Below are positions 41,924-49,320 of a DNA stretch of 49,320 bases, piece by piece. The stretch spans positions 1 to 49,320 of the forward strand of contig JARBUB010000001.1 in the NCBI GenBank assembly GCA_029239905.1, in the 5' to 3' direction. This DNA is from Clostridia bacterium (GTDB lineage: Bacteria; Bacillota; Clostridia; Lutisporales; Lutisporaceae). Position 1 is the stretch's first letter. Each line of letters begins with the position of its first letter. The notes beneath the pieces were generated by a model that had not been told where the DNA came from, searched no databases, and worked only from the letters and a program-made list of their open reading frames with translations. Made by a program: the position numbers and the translations under genes.

Positions 41924-42766
41924 CTAACCTTTAACTGCTCCAGATGTCAATCCTTCAACTACGTATTTTTGCACGAAGATAAACATAATGCCTGTCGGAA
42001 GCAATGCAAGTACACCTCCAGCCATAAGTGCACCCCATTGAACGTTGTATTTCCCAATCAACGATTTTAATCCTACTGGAATAGTCCACATATCCGGGGT
42101 ATTGATAAAAATAGTTCCCGCTATCAATTCATTCCAAGCACCAATAAATGCAAATACAAATACTGCTACTATTCCAGGAAACATTACTGGCAATATGATT
42201 TTTGTGAGTGTTTGTACTTTATTACAACCATCTACATAAGCCGCTTCCTCAAGAACATAAGGAATTCTTTCAAAAAAACTTCTCATTGTGATGACACAGA
42301 ACGGGAGATTGGTAATCATATAAAATACAAAAAGTGAAAAGCGAGTATTGATCAATCCAGCTTTACTAAACATTATATATAGTGGGATAATAACTAAGAT
42401 ACTAGGAATCATCTGCGTAATAAGAAAAAATAACAGCATTCCTTCTTTTCCTTTGAACTTAAAACGAGCTAGTCCATATCCCCCTAAAATAGATAAAATT
42501 ACAACACAAATTGAAGTGAGCATCGTAACTATTGTGCTGTTATACAAGTAACTGCTATAATCCAGCATATTAAATAATGAAATATAATTTTCTAGCGTAA
42601 ACACCTCTGGGAAATAGGTGATTTTCTGAGCATTGATGATTTCTGGATTAGTTTTTAATGAAGTAATAACCATCCAGTAAATAGGCAGTATAACTATCAA
42701 AAAGTTAAAGCCTAAAACAAAAAACCGTACTATATTAACTAATCTTTTCTTTTTTGTTATTGTCAC
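41924..42766 (-). CDS. CUT1 sugar ABC transporter permease (MalG-like)
   Basis: Integral membrane protein of 280 residues with six helices and the EAA loop EAAYVDGCNKVQTLTKIILP near residue 185; it ends VEGLTSGAVKG. It shares one base with the MalF-like gene. Third CUT1 system of the window, again without an ATPase. Confidence 0.93.
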   Translation of the reverse strand: MTITKKKRLVNIVRFFVLGFNFLIVILPIYWMVITSLKTNPEIINAQKITYFPEVFTLENYISLFNMLDYSSYLYNSTIVTMLTSICVVILSILGGYGLARFKFKGKEGMLLFFLITQMIPSILVIIPLYIMFSKAGLINTRFSLFVFYMITNLPFCVITMRSFFERIPYVLEEAAYVDGCNKVQTLTKIILPVMFPGIVAVFVFAFIGAWNELIAGTIFINTPDMWTIPVGLKSLIGKYNVQWGALMAGGVLALLPTGIMFIFVQKYVVEGLTSGAVKG

Positions 42767-43686
42767 TAGAAATCACCTGCCTTATCATAATTGCTTAGCT
42801 TAAGAAAGATAACAGCATATAATCCCAAAATTACCATAAGTAGTGTACCAAGTGCTCCTGCAAGACCAAAATCATACCCCGAGAATGCTTTTGTATACAT
42901 ATACGAAGGTAATGTCTGCGAATAATTAGCAGGTCCACCGCCAGTTACAATAACTACTAGGTCAAAAGAGTTAAAAATCCAAATAGTACGCAGCAATATG
43001 GTTATAATAATTGTGGGTTTAATATATGGAATTGTTAGCAACCAAAATTTCTGCCACATGCCGCATCCATCCATATCTGCGGCTTCATAGACTTCTTCTG
43101 GTATGGACTGCAGCGCTGCCAAAATCATAATGCCGAAGAAAGGAATTCCCATCCAAATCATCGCTATAATGATAACTGCCAGTGACAATCCTGGAGTCCC
43201 AAGCCATGCAATCCCTTTATCAATAATCCCTAATCTTATTAATACATCATTTACAACACCATATTCGCCATTAAATGCCCATCTAAAAATCAATCCAATA
43301 ACAAAAGTTGAAAATGCCCATGGTAAAAATACAATTGACTGATATATTCCACGGCCTTTGAAATCCTGTTTTAATGCAAGCGCTAAAACTAGACCAAATA
43401 AGAATTGTCCTGCTACTGACAGCACAACGTAAACTAAGGAATTCTTAATGAGCAGCAAAAAGTCCGAATCACCGAATAACTTTTTGAAATTCTCAAAGTT
43501 GTTAAAATATATATCATTGATATTAGATAACTTATAATTTTCAAATGCCATGATGATACTGTTAATCAAAGGATAACCAAACATAAACAATAATAATATA
43601 AACACAGGCAAGATAAACAAATATGGTTCAAGCATGGTTTTCATTTTAATACGCTGTGTGTTTTGTCTGCTATCTTTGGGATTCAT
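42766..43686 (-). CDS. CUT1 sugar ABC transporter permease (MalF-like)
   Basis: Integral membrane protein of 306 residues with six helices and the EAA loop EAADMDGCGMWQKFWLLTIP. The ATG at 43686 follows AAGGAGGTG; the longer open frame covers the intercistronic stem-loop and was rejected. It resembles the MalF-like protein encoded at 28306 in length and EAA sequence. Confidence 0.93.
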   Translation of the reverse strand: MNPKDSRQNTQRIKMKTMLEPYLFILPVFILLLFMFGYPLINSIIMAFENYKLSNINDIYFNNFENFKKLFGDSDFLLLIKNSLVYVVLSVAGQFLFGLVLALALKQDFKGRGIYQSIVFLPWAFSTFVIGLIFRWAFNGEYGVVNDVLIRLGIIDKGIAWLGTPGLSLAVIIIAMIWMGIPFFGIMILAALQSIPEEVYEAADMDGCGMWQKFWLLTIPYIKPTIIITILLRTIWIFNSFDLVVIVTGGGPANYSQTLPSYMYTKAFSGYDFGLAGALGTLLMVILGLYAVIFLKLSNYDKAGDF

Positions 43687-43748
43687 ACTTGCACCTCCTT
43701 TGTAAGATAAATGATTTGAGTTTAAAACTAGCACCTTAGGGCACATCC

Positions 43749-43776
43749 CACAGTGAAGCACTTATACTTCACTGTG
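43749..43776 (-). other. intercistronic stem-loop after the binding-protein gene
   Basis: A 10-bp perfect stem (CACAGTGAAG at 43749-43758 against 43767-43776) with an 8-base loop, 10 bases after the binding-protein stop. No T-tract follows. Probable mRNA-stabilising or partial-termination element. Confidence 0.65.
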
Positions 43777-43785
43777 AGACTTAAA

Positions 43786-45186
43786 TTATTTAGACAGTAC
43801 ACTTGCTGTTTCTATCTTTGCATCTGGATTATCTGCTAAATATTTTTTCATTCTTGTTTGCAATTCATCTGTAATAGTAGATAGTGCTTTATTAGCATCT
43901 TCTTTTCCTAAAAGATATTTCTGAATTTCTTCGTGGAACATCCCTTGATGTAAATCTGTGTAGTCAAATGGTCCAAATGTTGTTGGCACTGCAAGGTTAG
44001 GATCATTTAATTGCTGTACAAATGTAGCATAAGGACCATCTAAACCATATGTAGGATCATTTTCAACATCCTTTTTAATAGGAATTAGCCCTGTCAATTT
44101 ACAGTACTCAATATTGTTATTTGGACGATTCATAAATTCAATCAATTTCCAAGCATTATCTGGGTTTTTACAGTCTCCTGAAATAGAATATGAATAAGGC
44201 GCATTGATCGTATTATAAATTTTATTGTCTACAGTACTTTTTGGCATAGGCATTACCATCCACTGTGATGCTTCCATATTTGCTAAACATGTAGCAGCTA
44301 CTTCAGAGTCATTAATAAGTGTACCAGTTAACCCACCTGTAAAGTTGTCAACCATTTCTGTAAATCCCCAGTTAATAGAATCTTCTGGTGCATATCCGTT
44401 TAAGTATATATCTGTCCATTTTTTAAATGCTTCTTGACACTCAGGACTATTTATTAAGATATTTCCTTCTGCATCATATGTATTACCACCTGTAAAGCCT
44501 TGTAAATAAGTGAGTAATGGGTCGAGAGCTCCTCTTGCACCACGGTAAGAAACGCCATAACGTTTTTGCGTTGAGTCTGTTAATTTAGCTACTAAACTAA
44601 AATAATCATCGTATGTCCAGCCCGCTTGAGGATCTAGTTTGATGTCTGCTTCTTCAGCCCAGTCTTTGCGAACAAATACACCCTTAACCATTATGCCGTC
44701 AGGCACTGTATAAATTTTGCCATAACGTTCCTCTTCACTCTTCCATAATAATTTATTAACAGCTTCAGTATATTCACTTCGTGTTTCACCAATATAATCT
44801 GACAGTGGAATAACCCATCCAGCTTGTGTATATTGCCCTAACCATCCTGACCATGTCGTCATAACATCTGGCAGCTGATGAGATGCCCCTAATACTGTAA
44901 TCTTGTCTGCAGCATCATCCCAAGGTACACTTTCATAAGTTACAGAGATACCCGTTTCTTCTTTAAACTTCTTGAAAGTTTCTTCGTAGTAACGTTGTCT
45001 TGTTTCACTTGGAGACACATCAAGGAAACGAAGAGAATCTCCTGATTTACTACTTTTAGCTTCAGTTTTTGCATTACCGGCTGATGCTGACGCGGCTGTA
45101 TTTCCGCCTTCTTTTTTTCCACATCCTGTTAATGAACTAACCCCCATTATTGCTGCTAAAAATACTAACAATAGTTTTTTCTTCAT
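43786..45186 (-). CDS. CUT1 sugar-binding lipoprotein
   Basis: Extracellular lipid-anchored binding protein of 466 residues. Signal LLLVFLAAIMGVSSLTGCGK with lipid Cys near residue 22, Ala/Ser/Lys linker, then an SBP_bac_1 domain from about 50 (LRFLDVSPSETRQRYYEETF). GGAGCTAAG precedes the ATG. It lies 58 bp after the PLP-enzyme gene and may share its promoter. The substrate is unknown; the glycosidase gene diverging at 46736 may encode an enzyme handling the same material. Confidence 0.93.
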   Translation of the reverse strand: MKKKLLLVFLAAIMGVSSLTGCGKKEGGNTAASASAGNAKTEAKSSKSGDSLRFLDVSPSETRQRYYEETFKKFKEETGISVTYESVPWDDAADKITVLGASHQLPDVMTTWSGWLGQYTQAGWVIPLSDYIGETRSEYTEAVNKLLWKSEEERYGKIYTVPDGIMVKGVFVRKDWAEEADIKLDPQAGWTYDDYFSLVAKLTDSTQKRYGVSYRGARGALDPLLTYLQGFTGGNTYDAEGNILINSPECQEAFKKWTDIYLNGYAPEDSINWGFTEMVDNFTGGLTGTLINDSEVAATCLANMEASQWMVMPMPKSTVDNKIYNTINAPYSYSISGDCKNPDNAWKLIEFMNRPNNNIEYCKLTGLIPIKKDVENDPTYGLDGPYATFVQQLNDPNLAVPTTFGPFDYTDLHQGMFHEEIQKYLLGKEDANKALSTITDELQTRMKKYLADNPDAKIETASVLSK

Positions 45187-45244
45187 CTTAGCTCCTCCTT
45201 CTAATTTTTAATATTGTGATATATCCTTAAACGGCAAAACCGAT

Positions 45245-46411
45245 TTAAAGCATTTTTAAAGCTCTTTCTAGATCTTCTATCAAATTTTCTGAACCTTCAA
45301 GGCCACAATAAAGACGAATTAATCCACGACTGCTTTTTAGAAAATCAAGTTCTTCCTCTGAAGCCTTATATAATGGACAAAGCACAAGACTTTCAAAACC
45401 TCCCCATGAACATCCTTTTCCAAACAGATGCAGATTATTAATGAATTCAACTGCTTTATCTGGGGTAGTATCTAGCTCCAGGCTCATAAGGCTGGTATGA
45501 CCCTTCTGCTGCTTCTTGATAATATCCGCCTGTGGATGGGAAGCTAATCCAGTATAATTCACCTTGTTTACTTTTGGACTTTTTTCCAGAAAGTCAGCTA
45601 TATCCATCGCGATGGTCTGATGCTGCTGCAAGCGGGCGTTCAGCGTACGAATTCCCCTGATAGCCAGCCACGCTTCCATAGGGCCCAAGACTCCTCCAAA
45701 CCACTCTCTCATTTCACTCATAATCTTTCTCATTAGATCTTCATCTTTAGAAACAAGTACTCCTCCAATAATATCACTGTGCCCGCCTATATATTTAGAC
45801 ATTGTGTGCATTACAATATCAATACCAAGATCCAATGGTTTTTGAAACAGAGGGGTTAAGCATGTATTATCAATATACGTTTTTATACCGTGCTTTTTAG
45901 CAAGATCCGCAACTTGTTTAAGGTCTATCACACGAAATACAAAAGTTGCAGGACTTTCTAAAATGATAAGACTTGTATTAGGATTAATAGCCTGTTCTAT
46001 CTCTTCTAAATCATTGCCCCAAATATAGGTGACTGACATATCAAATTTAGGAATGCAAACACCATGAATAAATCTCTTTACTGGCTGATAAACGTCTCTC
46101 ATACATATAATGTGACTTTTAATCTTACAAGTTGTCATAATGGCAGCCGTAGCTGCAGCCATACCCGATGCAAAAGCAACTGCTCTTGATCCATGTTCCA
46201 GCTCTGCAATCTTCCGTTCTAAAATATGTACAGTTGGATTAGAACTTCGTCCATAAATATAATTATCCTCTTCAAAAACATCAACATTACAATAATCCTC
46301 AAATTTTTCAAAGACATGGAGAGAATTCAAAAATATCGGCGGAACAACTGCATTCAGATATTTATCATACTCATCACCTGTATGCGTTAGTGAAAGTAAA
46401 TCCTTATCCAT
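45245..46411 (-). CDS. Cys/Met-metabolism PLP enzyme (cystathionine gamma-synthase/lyase-like)
   Basis: Cytoplasmic PLP enzyme of 388 residues. Active-site Lys in MHTMSKYIGGHSD (near 203), PLP phosphate contacts in AFASGMAAATAAIM and YGRSSNPTVHILE, and the cofactor-binding Asp in TYIDNTCLTP. The ATG at 46411 has GGGAGG 8 bases ahead; the in-frame ATG at 46417 is too close. The family covers beta- and gamma-elimination on sulfur amino acids; which one cannot be told. It heads an operon with a sugar transporter, unusual company for such an enzyme, behind a consensus promoter and a structured 170-base leader. Confidence 0.85.
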   Translation of the reverse strand: MDKDLLSLTHTGDEYDKYLNAVVPPIFLNSLHVFEKFEDYCNVDVFEEDNYIYGRSSNPTVHILERKIAELEHGSRAVAFASGMAAATAAIMTTCKIKSHIICMRDVYQPVKRFIHGVCIPKFDMSVTYIWGNDLEEIEQAINPNTSLIILESPATFVFRVIDLKQVADLAKKHGIKTYIDNTCLTPLFQKPLDLGIDIVMHTMSKYIGGHSDIIGGVLVSKDEDLMRKIMSEMREWFGGVLGPMEAWLAIRGIRTLNARLQQHQTIAMDIADFLEKSPKVNKVNYTGLASHPQADIIKKQQKGHTSLMSLELDTTPDKAVEFINNLHLFGKGCSWGGFESLVLCPLYKASEEELDFLKSSRGLIRLYCGLEGSENLIEDLERALKML

Positions 46412-46542
46412 TTCCATTACCTCCCTATCAACCTCTTAAAGTTTTATATTTGCAAGTGGTACACTGGCCCAACCAGTTTAAGCCTTACTATAGGCTCTTT
46501 CATAAAGAGCCCTATTTCCTTCAAAAATCCCTTATATATGCG

Positions 46543-46580
46543 AAAAACGGCACCGCAAGCTTTCACTTACAAGCACCGTT
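46543..46580 (-). promoter_or_regulatory. leader hairpin with T-run (possible attenuator) ahead of the PLP-enzyme gene
   Basis: On the minus strand ACGGTGC (46579-46573) pairs with GGTGCCGT (46554-46547, two wobbles) and is followed at once by TTTTT (46547-46543). It starts about 8 bases after the expected transcript start, so most transcripts could end near base 45. Further leader stems occur at 46463-46477 and 46490-46515. The riboswitch class is not recognised; it lacks the T-box AGGGUGG-type element. Confidence 0.5.
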
Positions 46581-46593
46581 ACTTGATAAAAAA

Positions 46594-46622
46594 ATTATAT
46601 ATTATCACAAATTCATTGTCAA
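46594..46622 (-). promoter_or_regulatory. consensus sigma-A promoter of the PLP-enzyme/ABC operon
   Basis: On the minus strand, -35 TTGACA (46622-46617), 17-base spacer, -10 TATAAT (46599-46594): a perfect consensus pair, the strongest in the window. Confidence 0.88.
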
Positions 46623-46659
46623 GCACTCTTAAAATTTTTGTTTATTTTTTTATAAATAA

Positions 46660-46688
46660 TTGCAATATTATTCAACTAATGTTATAGT
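46660..46688 (+). promoter_or_regulatory. sigma-A promoter of the glycosidase gene
   Basis: -35 TTGCAA (46660-46665), 17-base spacer, -10 TATAGT (46683-46688), 48 bp before the start codon. The left arm of the inverted repeat at 46675 covers part of the -10. Confidence 0.75.
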
Positions 46689-46712
46689 GTTCAACAGAAA
46701 TATAACATTAGT
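46675..46712. promoter_or_regulatory. inverted-repeat operator over the glycosidase promoter
   Basis: ACTAATGTTATA (46675-46686) and its exact complement TATAACATTAGT (46701-46712), 14 bases apart. One arm covers the -10 box and the other the start of the transcript, so it acts as DNA rather than as an RNA hairpin. Half-site centres are 26 bp apart. The binder is unknown; the GntR encoded at 41178 is one candidate. Confidence 0.75.
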
Positions 46713-46735
46713 ATTTGACGATTAGGAGGACACTT

Positions 46736-48802
46736 ATGAGTAATAAATATCAAACCAGTAAACGCTGCTACTTAATTGATCATCATTCTCCTCAACCACC
46801 TATTGTGCCATTAGATAATCTCAATATTGAAGAGTATGAAAATTTCTTTGATGTGGCTCAGATTGATTCTTTAATGCTCTATTGCAAAGATCATTGGGGT
46901 GTATGTTATTATGATACGCAAACAAAAGACGCTGTAAAACATGAAGGAATAAAAACAGATTGGGTAAAAAAAATAAGTACTCTTCTTAAGAAAAAAGATA
47001 TCGAGTTTATAGCCTATTATTGTATTGAATATGATGAAGGTGCCGCTAGGCGTTTTCCGGAGTGGCGTGTTAGAAAAGCTGATGGTTCTTTTCTCATTCG
47101 TGATGATATATACGCCAAATGGAGCCTATGCTGTTATCAGACGGGTTATCGTAAATATTGCCTAGAACAACTATCAGAAATCGTAAGAAATTATACTCCA
47201 GATGCCCTATTTATGGATATCTTCGGAGCATCCCTATGTTATTGCGACACTTGCAAAACAAAGTTTAAATCACAGTTTGGATATGATCTTCCACTTGATG
47301 ATGACAATATTTTAACCCATAAATCAGACATTATTGCTTTTCTAGATGGTAATACAGAAGAATTTTTAAAACAGATAAAATCAACTTTAAAAGCAATCGA
47401 TCCATCTATCGCCCTTACGATTAATTTTTCTTGCCATTATCCTAAATACATACGTGACATTTTAGATTATCAATTTTCGGAGCCTTTAATGAAAGATAAC
47501 TGGTTTTCTGCTGCATATGCAAGAGATACTGCCCTTCACCAGTATCCAATCCTTGCCCCGGGTGAAGCTTCACAAGTTTATAACTACGACAGTACTAATC
47601 AATACATCTGTGATCTATCCTCTATTGCCGCCCAAGGATGCCGTGTTGGCATGTACAGCGGCTCACAGCACATTGATGGAACTCTTGATTTTGAAGAAGC
47701 TAGGCGTCTTGGAGCAGCTTATGGAGAGCTAAAAAAAATAGAACCTTATTTAACTAATCGTACACCTGTTAAATGCGTTGGTATATTACAGAGCGATATA
47801 TCAAAAGCTGTAAATTTGCACTATTTCAACCCCGATGCAATTCTTCGTATGAAACTACATAATCCTCACTCCAATGCAGTACTTGGCGCTATGGAATTAT
47901 GTGAAAATGCTAAACTCCCTTGGAATATTATTCCTGAACTAGAAGTTTCTTTAGAACTTTTAAAACAATATGAGCTCATTCTTTTACCAGAAGTATTTGT
48001 AATTTCAGAGGAACTTGCAGCTATTATCAAGCAATATATTATCGGCGGCGGTAAAGTAATCGCTTCTTCACAAAGTGGCTTGTGGAATGCTGATTCAACT
48101 CAGCGAGATCATTCTACTATTGCAGAAATAATCGGCGCAGATATTAAATCAATCCATAAAGAATATATTCAAAATAATTGGTCTGCCTATTTAACCCCAT
48201 ATGAAACCGAAACATTTGAAGGATTATTAAATTGTACTACCCCGCCAGTTAGTGAATATTTTTTAGAAGTTATTCCTACAACAGCCAAAAAACTTTTAAA
48301 ATTCATTCTCCCTTGTGTCCCTTGTTCTTCAAAAGAATGGGTTAACTGGTGGTCTCCTCCTCCTGGAAAGGTTACAGAAATGCCTGCTCTTATTTCTAAT
48401 ACGCTTGGCAATGGCACTGTTTACTATACTGCATTTGATTTTTTCACTATGGCCGCTTCAGAAACATATCGTTACACTGATGATTTATTTAGACAATTAA
48501 TAGCTAAGTGTAATATTACACCTTCCATATGCAATATTACTCAAACGCCTCTTATGCTTAGAACAGCCTTTTTTGAAAATGATAAAGAATATATTATTCA
48601 TCAGATTTCCATGCTTCCTAAACAGTTTAAGGGCCAGGTTTTTCCTATCAGTGGTGGGGCTTTAGAATGCTCTTTACCTATTAAAAGCGCTGAAATCGTT
48701 TATCCAGAACAACAGTCTCTTAAAGTTATTACGAAAGATGGTAAATCAACTATAAATTTACCAGATTTCACCTTGCAGCAAGTTATTATTTGTAAAAAGT
48801 AG
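46736..48802 (+). CDS. putative glycoside hydrolase (GHL6-like barrel plus beta-galactosidase-trimerisation-like domain)
   Basis: Cytoplasmic protein of 688 residues with no signal peptide. An N-terminal TIM-barrel of the hypothetical-glycosyl-hydrolase-6 type (about 40-330) shows YYCIEYDEGAARRFPEWRVR, KWSLCCYQTGYRKYCLEQL and DALFMDIFGASLCYC, the usual catalytic-acid strand. A Rossmann-like GATase/trimerisation domain follows (about 345-480, VGILQSDISKAV, YELILLPEVFVISEELAAII, GGGKVIASSQSG) and a C-terminal beta domain. The ATG at 46736 follows AGGAGG; the frame is open seven codons earlier. Fucosidase- or galactosidase-like action is possible. The substrate is unknown. Confidence 0.75.
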   Translation: MSNKYQTSKRCYLIDHHSPQPPIVPLDNLNIEEYENFFDVAQIDSLMLYCKDHWGVCYYDTQTKDAVKHEGIKTDWVKKISTLLKKKDIEFIAYYCIEYDEGAARRFPEWRVRKADGSFLIRDDIYAKWSLCCYQTGYRKYCLEQLSEIVRNYTPDALFMDIFGASLCYCDTCKTKFKSQFGYDLPLDDDNILTHKSDIIAFLDGNTEEFLKQIKSTLKAIDPSIALTINFSCHYPKYIRDILDYQFSEPLMKDNWFSAAYARDTALHQYPILAPGEASQVYNYDSTNQYICDLSSIAAQGCRVGMYSGSQHIDGTLDFEEARRLGAAYGELKKIEPYLTNRTPVKCVGILQSDISKAVNLHYFNPDAILRMKLHNPHSNAVLGAMELCENAKLPWNIIPELEVSLELLKQYELILLPEVFVISEELAAIIKQYIIGGGKVIASSQSGLWNADSTQRDHSTIAEIIGADIKSIHKEYIQNNWSAYLTPYETETFEGLLNCTTPPVSEYFLEVIPTTAKKLLKFILPCVPCSSKEWVNWWSPPPGKVTEMPALISNTLGNGTVYYTAFDFFTMAASETYRYTDDLFRQLIAKCNITPSICNITQTPLMLRTAFFENDKEYIIHQISMLPKQFKGQVFPISGGALECSLPIKSAEIVYPEQQSLKVITKDGKSTINLPDFTLQQVIICKK

Positions 48803-48817
48803 CTTTTAAATCTGGAG

Positions 48818-48852
48818 GCCAGTAGATAATTATTTTATCTACTGGCGTTTTT
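48818..48852 (+). terminator. rho-independent terminator of the glycosidase gene
   Basis: GCCAGTAGATA (48818-48828) pairs exactly with 48836-48846 over a 7-base loop, followed by GTTTTTC. Confidence 0.88.
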
Positions 48853-48864
48853 CGCAATTTTATT

Positions 48865-48911
48865 GAGCTCGAGCTTACTTCTCTTAAATTAAATCTAGTA
48901 AGTTCGAGCTC
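48865..48911. repeat. 15-bp inverted repeat, function unknown
   Basis: GAGCTCGAGCTTACT (48865-48879) against 48897-48911, one wobble, 17-base AT-rich loop, no T-tract. From here to 49003 no gene is supported; the sequence is AT-rich filler. Confidence 0.55.
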
Positions 48912-49003
48912 CTCATAAATATTAAAGTACTTAAATGTAATACCTATGGTTATGGTAATTTTGATGTATTTAGAAATAGGATATTATATATATGCAATAA
49001 AGA

Positions 49004-49038
49004 AGCCGCTAAGATAATTTTTTATTATCTTAGCGGCT
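49004..49038 (-). terminator. terminator downstream of the tRNA-Gly/5S unit
   Basis: A 15-bp perfect stem (AGCCGCTAAGATAAT at 49004-49018 against 49024-49038) with a T5 loop; on the minus strand it is followed by TCTTTATT. Probably a back-up terminator for the minus-strand rRNA/tRNA transcript. Confidence 0.72.
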
Positions 49039-49082
49039 CATAAAGTTCTATACTTGAGCCCCTCAACAATTGACAAAGAACC

Positions 49083-49116
49083 AAAAAAGCGCCTTAGATT
49101 TTCAAGGCGCTTTTTT
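49083..49116. terminator. terminator directly after tRNA-Gly
   Basis: AAAAAAGCGCCTT (49083-49095) pairs exactly with 49104-49116, an 8-base loop between. T6 runs flank it on both strands. It lies 7 bases past the tRNA 3' end on the minus strand. Confidence 0.88.
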
Positions 49117-49122
49117 ATTGAG

Positions 49123-49193
49123 AGCGGGTGATGGGAATCGAACCCACGTGACCAGCTTGGAAGGCTGGTGTTCTACCATTGAACTACACCCGC
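49123..49193 (-). tRNA. tRNA-Gly (anticodon UCC)
   Basis: A 71-base cloverleaf on the minus strand: acceptor GCGGGTG/CACCCGC, D arm with AGTTCAATGGTAGA, anticodon stem CCAGC/GCTGG with loop CTTCCAA, T arm with GGGTTCGAATCCC, discriminator T. The CCA end is not encoded. It follows the 5S gene by about 50 bases and is probably cotranscribed with the rRNA operon. Confidence 0.96.
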
Positions 49194-49242
49194 ATATTAT
49201 AATAACTCCGCAAAATATACGGAGGTTGTTTTTTATGTAATT

Positions 49243-49320
49243 TGGCAGCCACCTACTCTCCCGGCTCGTCTCCAAGCAAGTACCATCGGCCGACTAGGTC
49301 TTAACCTACGTGTTCGGTAT
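49243..49320 (-). rRNA. 5S rRNA, 3' part (continues beyond the window)
   Basis: The minus strand reads ATACCGAACACGTAGGTTAA at the window edge, on through GACGAGCCGGGAGAGTAGG to GTGGCTGCC near 49243, the conserved 3' two-thirds of bacterial 5S rRNA. The exact 3' end is uncertain by a few bases. The rest of the rRNA operon is expected to the right. A bulged hairpin (49204-49227) lies between 5S and the tRNA. Confidence 0.93.

Noticed and set aside
46418-46590. T-box or SAM riboswitch in the leader of the PLP-enzyme gene
   Set aside because: Tempting because of the sulfur-amino-acid enzyme, but no T-box AGGGUGG element and no S-box core could be found; kept only as an unassigned leader.

Overview
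The window looks like chromosome from a low-GC, anaerobic, carbohydrate-fermenting member of the Clostridia. The signs are GC content of roughly 35-40% by eye, strong GGAGG ribosome-binding sites, a YesM/YesN two-component pair, many ATPase-less CUT1 sugar transporters, a split transketolase, a small 2[4Fe-4S] ferredoxin, a soluble chemotaxis protein and consensus sigma-A promoters with 17-bp spacers. The genus cannot be proved from sequence alone; the Lachnospirales are a reasonable guess. I see no phage, insertion sequence, integrase or CRISPR array.

Layout. (1) 0-3.8 kb: a plus-strand operon of sensor kinase (cut by the left edge), esterase and AraC-type response regulator. (2) 3.8-6.8 kb: a uroporphyrinogen-decarboxylase-family (URO-D) protein, a divergent PocR/AraC regulator and a soluble chemotaxis protein. 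(3) 6.8-15.6 kb: a minus-strand CUT2 operon (LacI regulator, deoC, SIS isomerase, ribokinase, RbsD/FucU mutarotase, binding protein, double ATPase, two permeases) with palindromic operators and a terminator. (4) 15.6-16.4 kb: a decayed partial duplicate of the region (2) regulator/chemotaxis junction, then a tiny Gly/Tyr/Cys-rich protein ending at a 28-bp perfect hairpin. (5) 16.4-24.4 kb, minus strand: a second URO-D-family protein, a TIM-barrel epimerase, a Gfo/Idh/MocA oxidoreductase and a DUF1097 membrane protein behind a clear promoter/operator. These follow a LacI regulator fused to a complete sugar-binding-protein domain, another oxidoreductase and an Rrf2 regulator. (6) 24.5-25.2 kb, plus strand: an FMN-binding protein and a ferredoxin. 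(7) 25.2-31.3 kb, minus strand: GntR, CUT1 transporter, split transketolase and cupin. (8) 31.7-41.0 kb, minus strand: a self-contained cassette of GntR/UTRA regulator, sugar kinase, AgaS-like SIS enzyme, GH4 glycosidase, CUT1 transporter, tagatose-bisphosphate-type aldolase and tagatose-6-phosphate-type kinase. (9) 41.2-46.4 kb, minus strand: a PLP enzyme, CUT1 transporter and GntR. (10) 46.7-48.8 kb, plus strand: a large putative glycoside hydrolase. (11) 48.8-49.3 kb: terminators, tRNA-Gly and the 3' end of 5S rRNA, both RNAs on the minus strand, so an rRNA operon lies to the right.

How it works together (inference). This is a carbohydrate-utilisation neighbourhood made of independent modules, each with its own regulator, importer and first catabolic enzymes. 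The clearest is 31.7-41.0 kb, where three 12-bp operators spaced exactly 15 bp apart sit on the -10 region and downstream of the operon promoter. A near-identical site lies at the GntR gene's own promoter, so operon and regulator can be tied together from sequence alone. Its enzymes fit a galactosamine-like route into tagatose-6-phosphate glycolysis. The least understood module is 16.4-24.4 kb, where a LacI/binding-protein fusion appears to control an oxidoreductase/epimerase/DUF1097 set with a URO-D-family enzyme of unknown role. None of the CUT1 transporters has its own ATPase, so a shared MsmK/MsmX-type ATPase is expected elsewhere.
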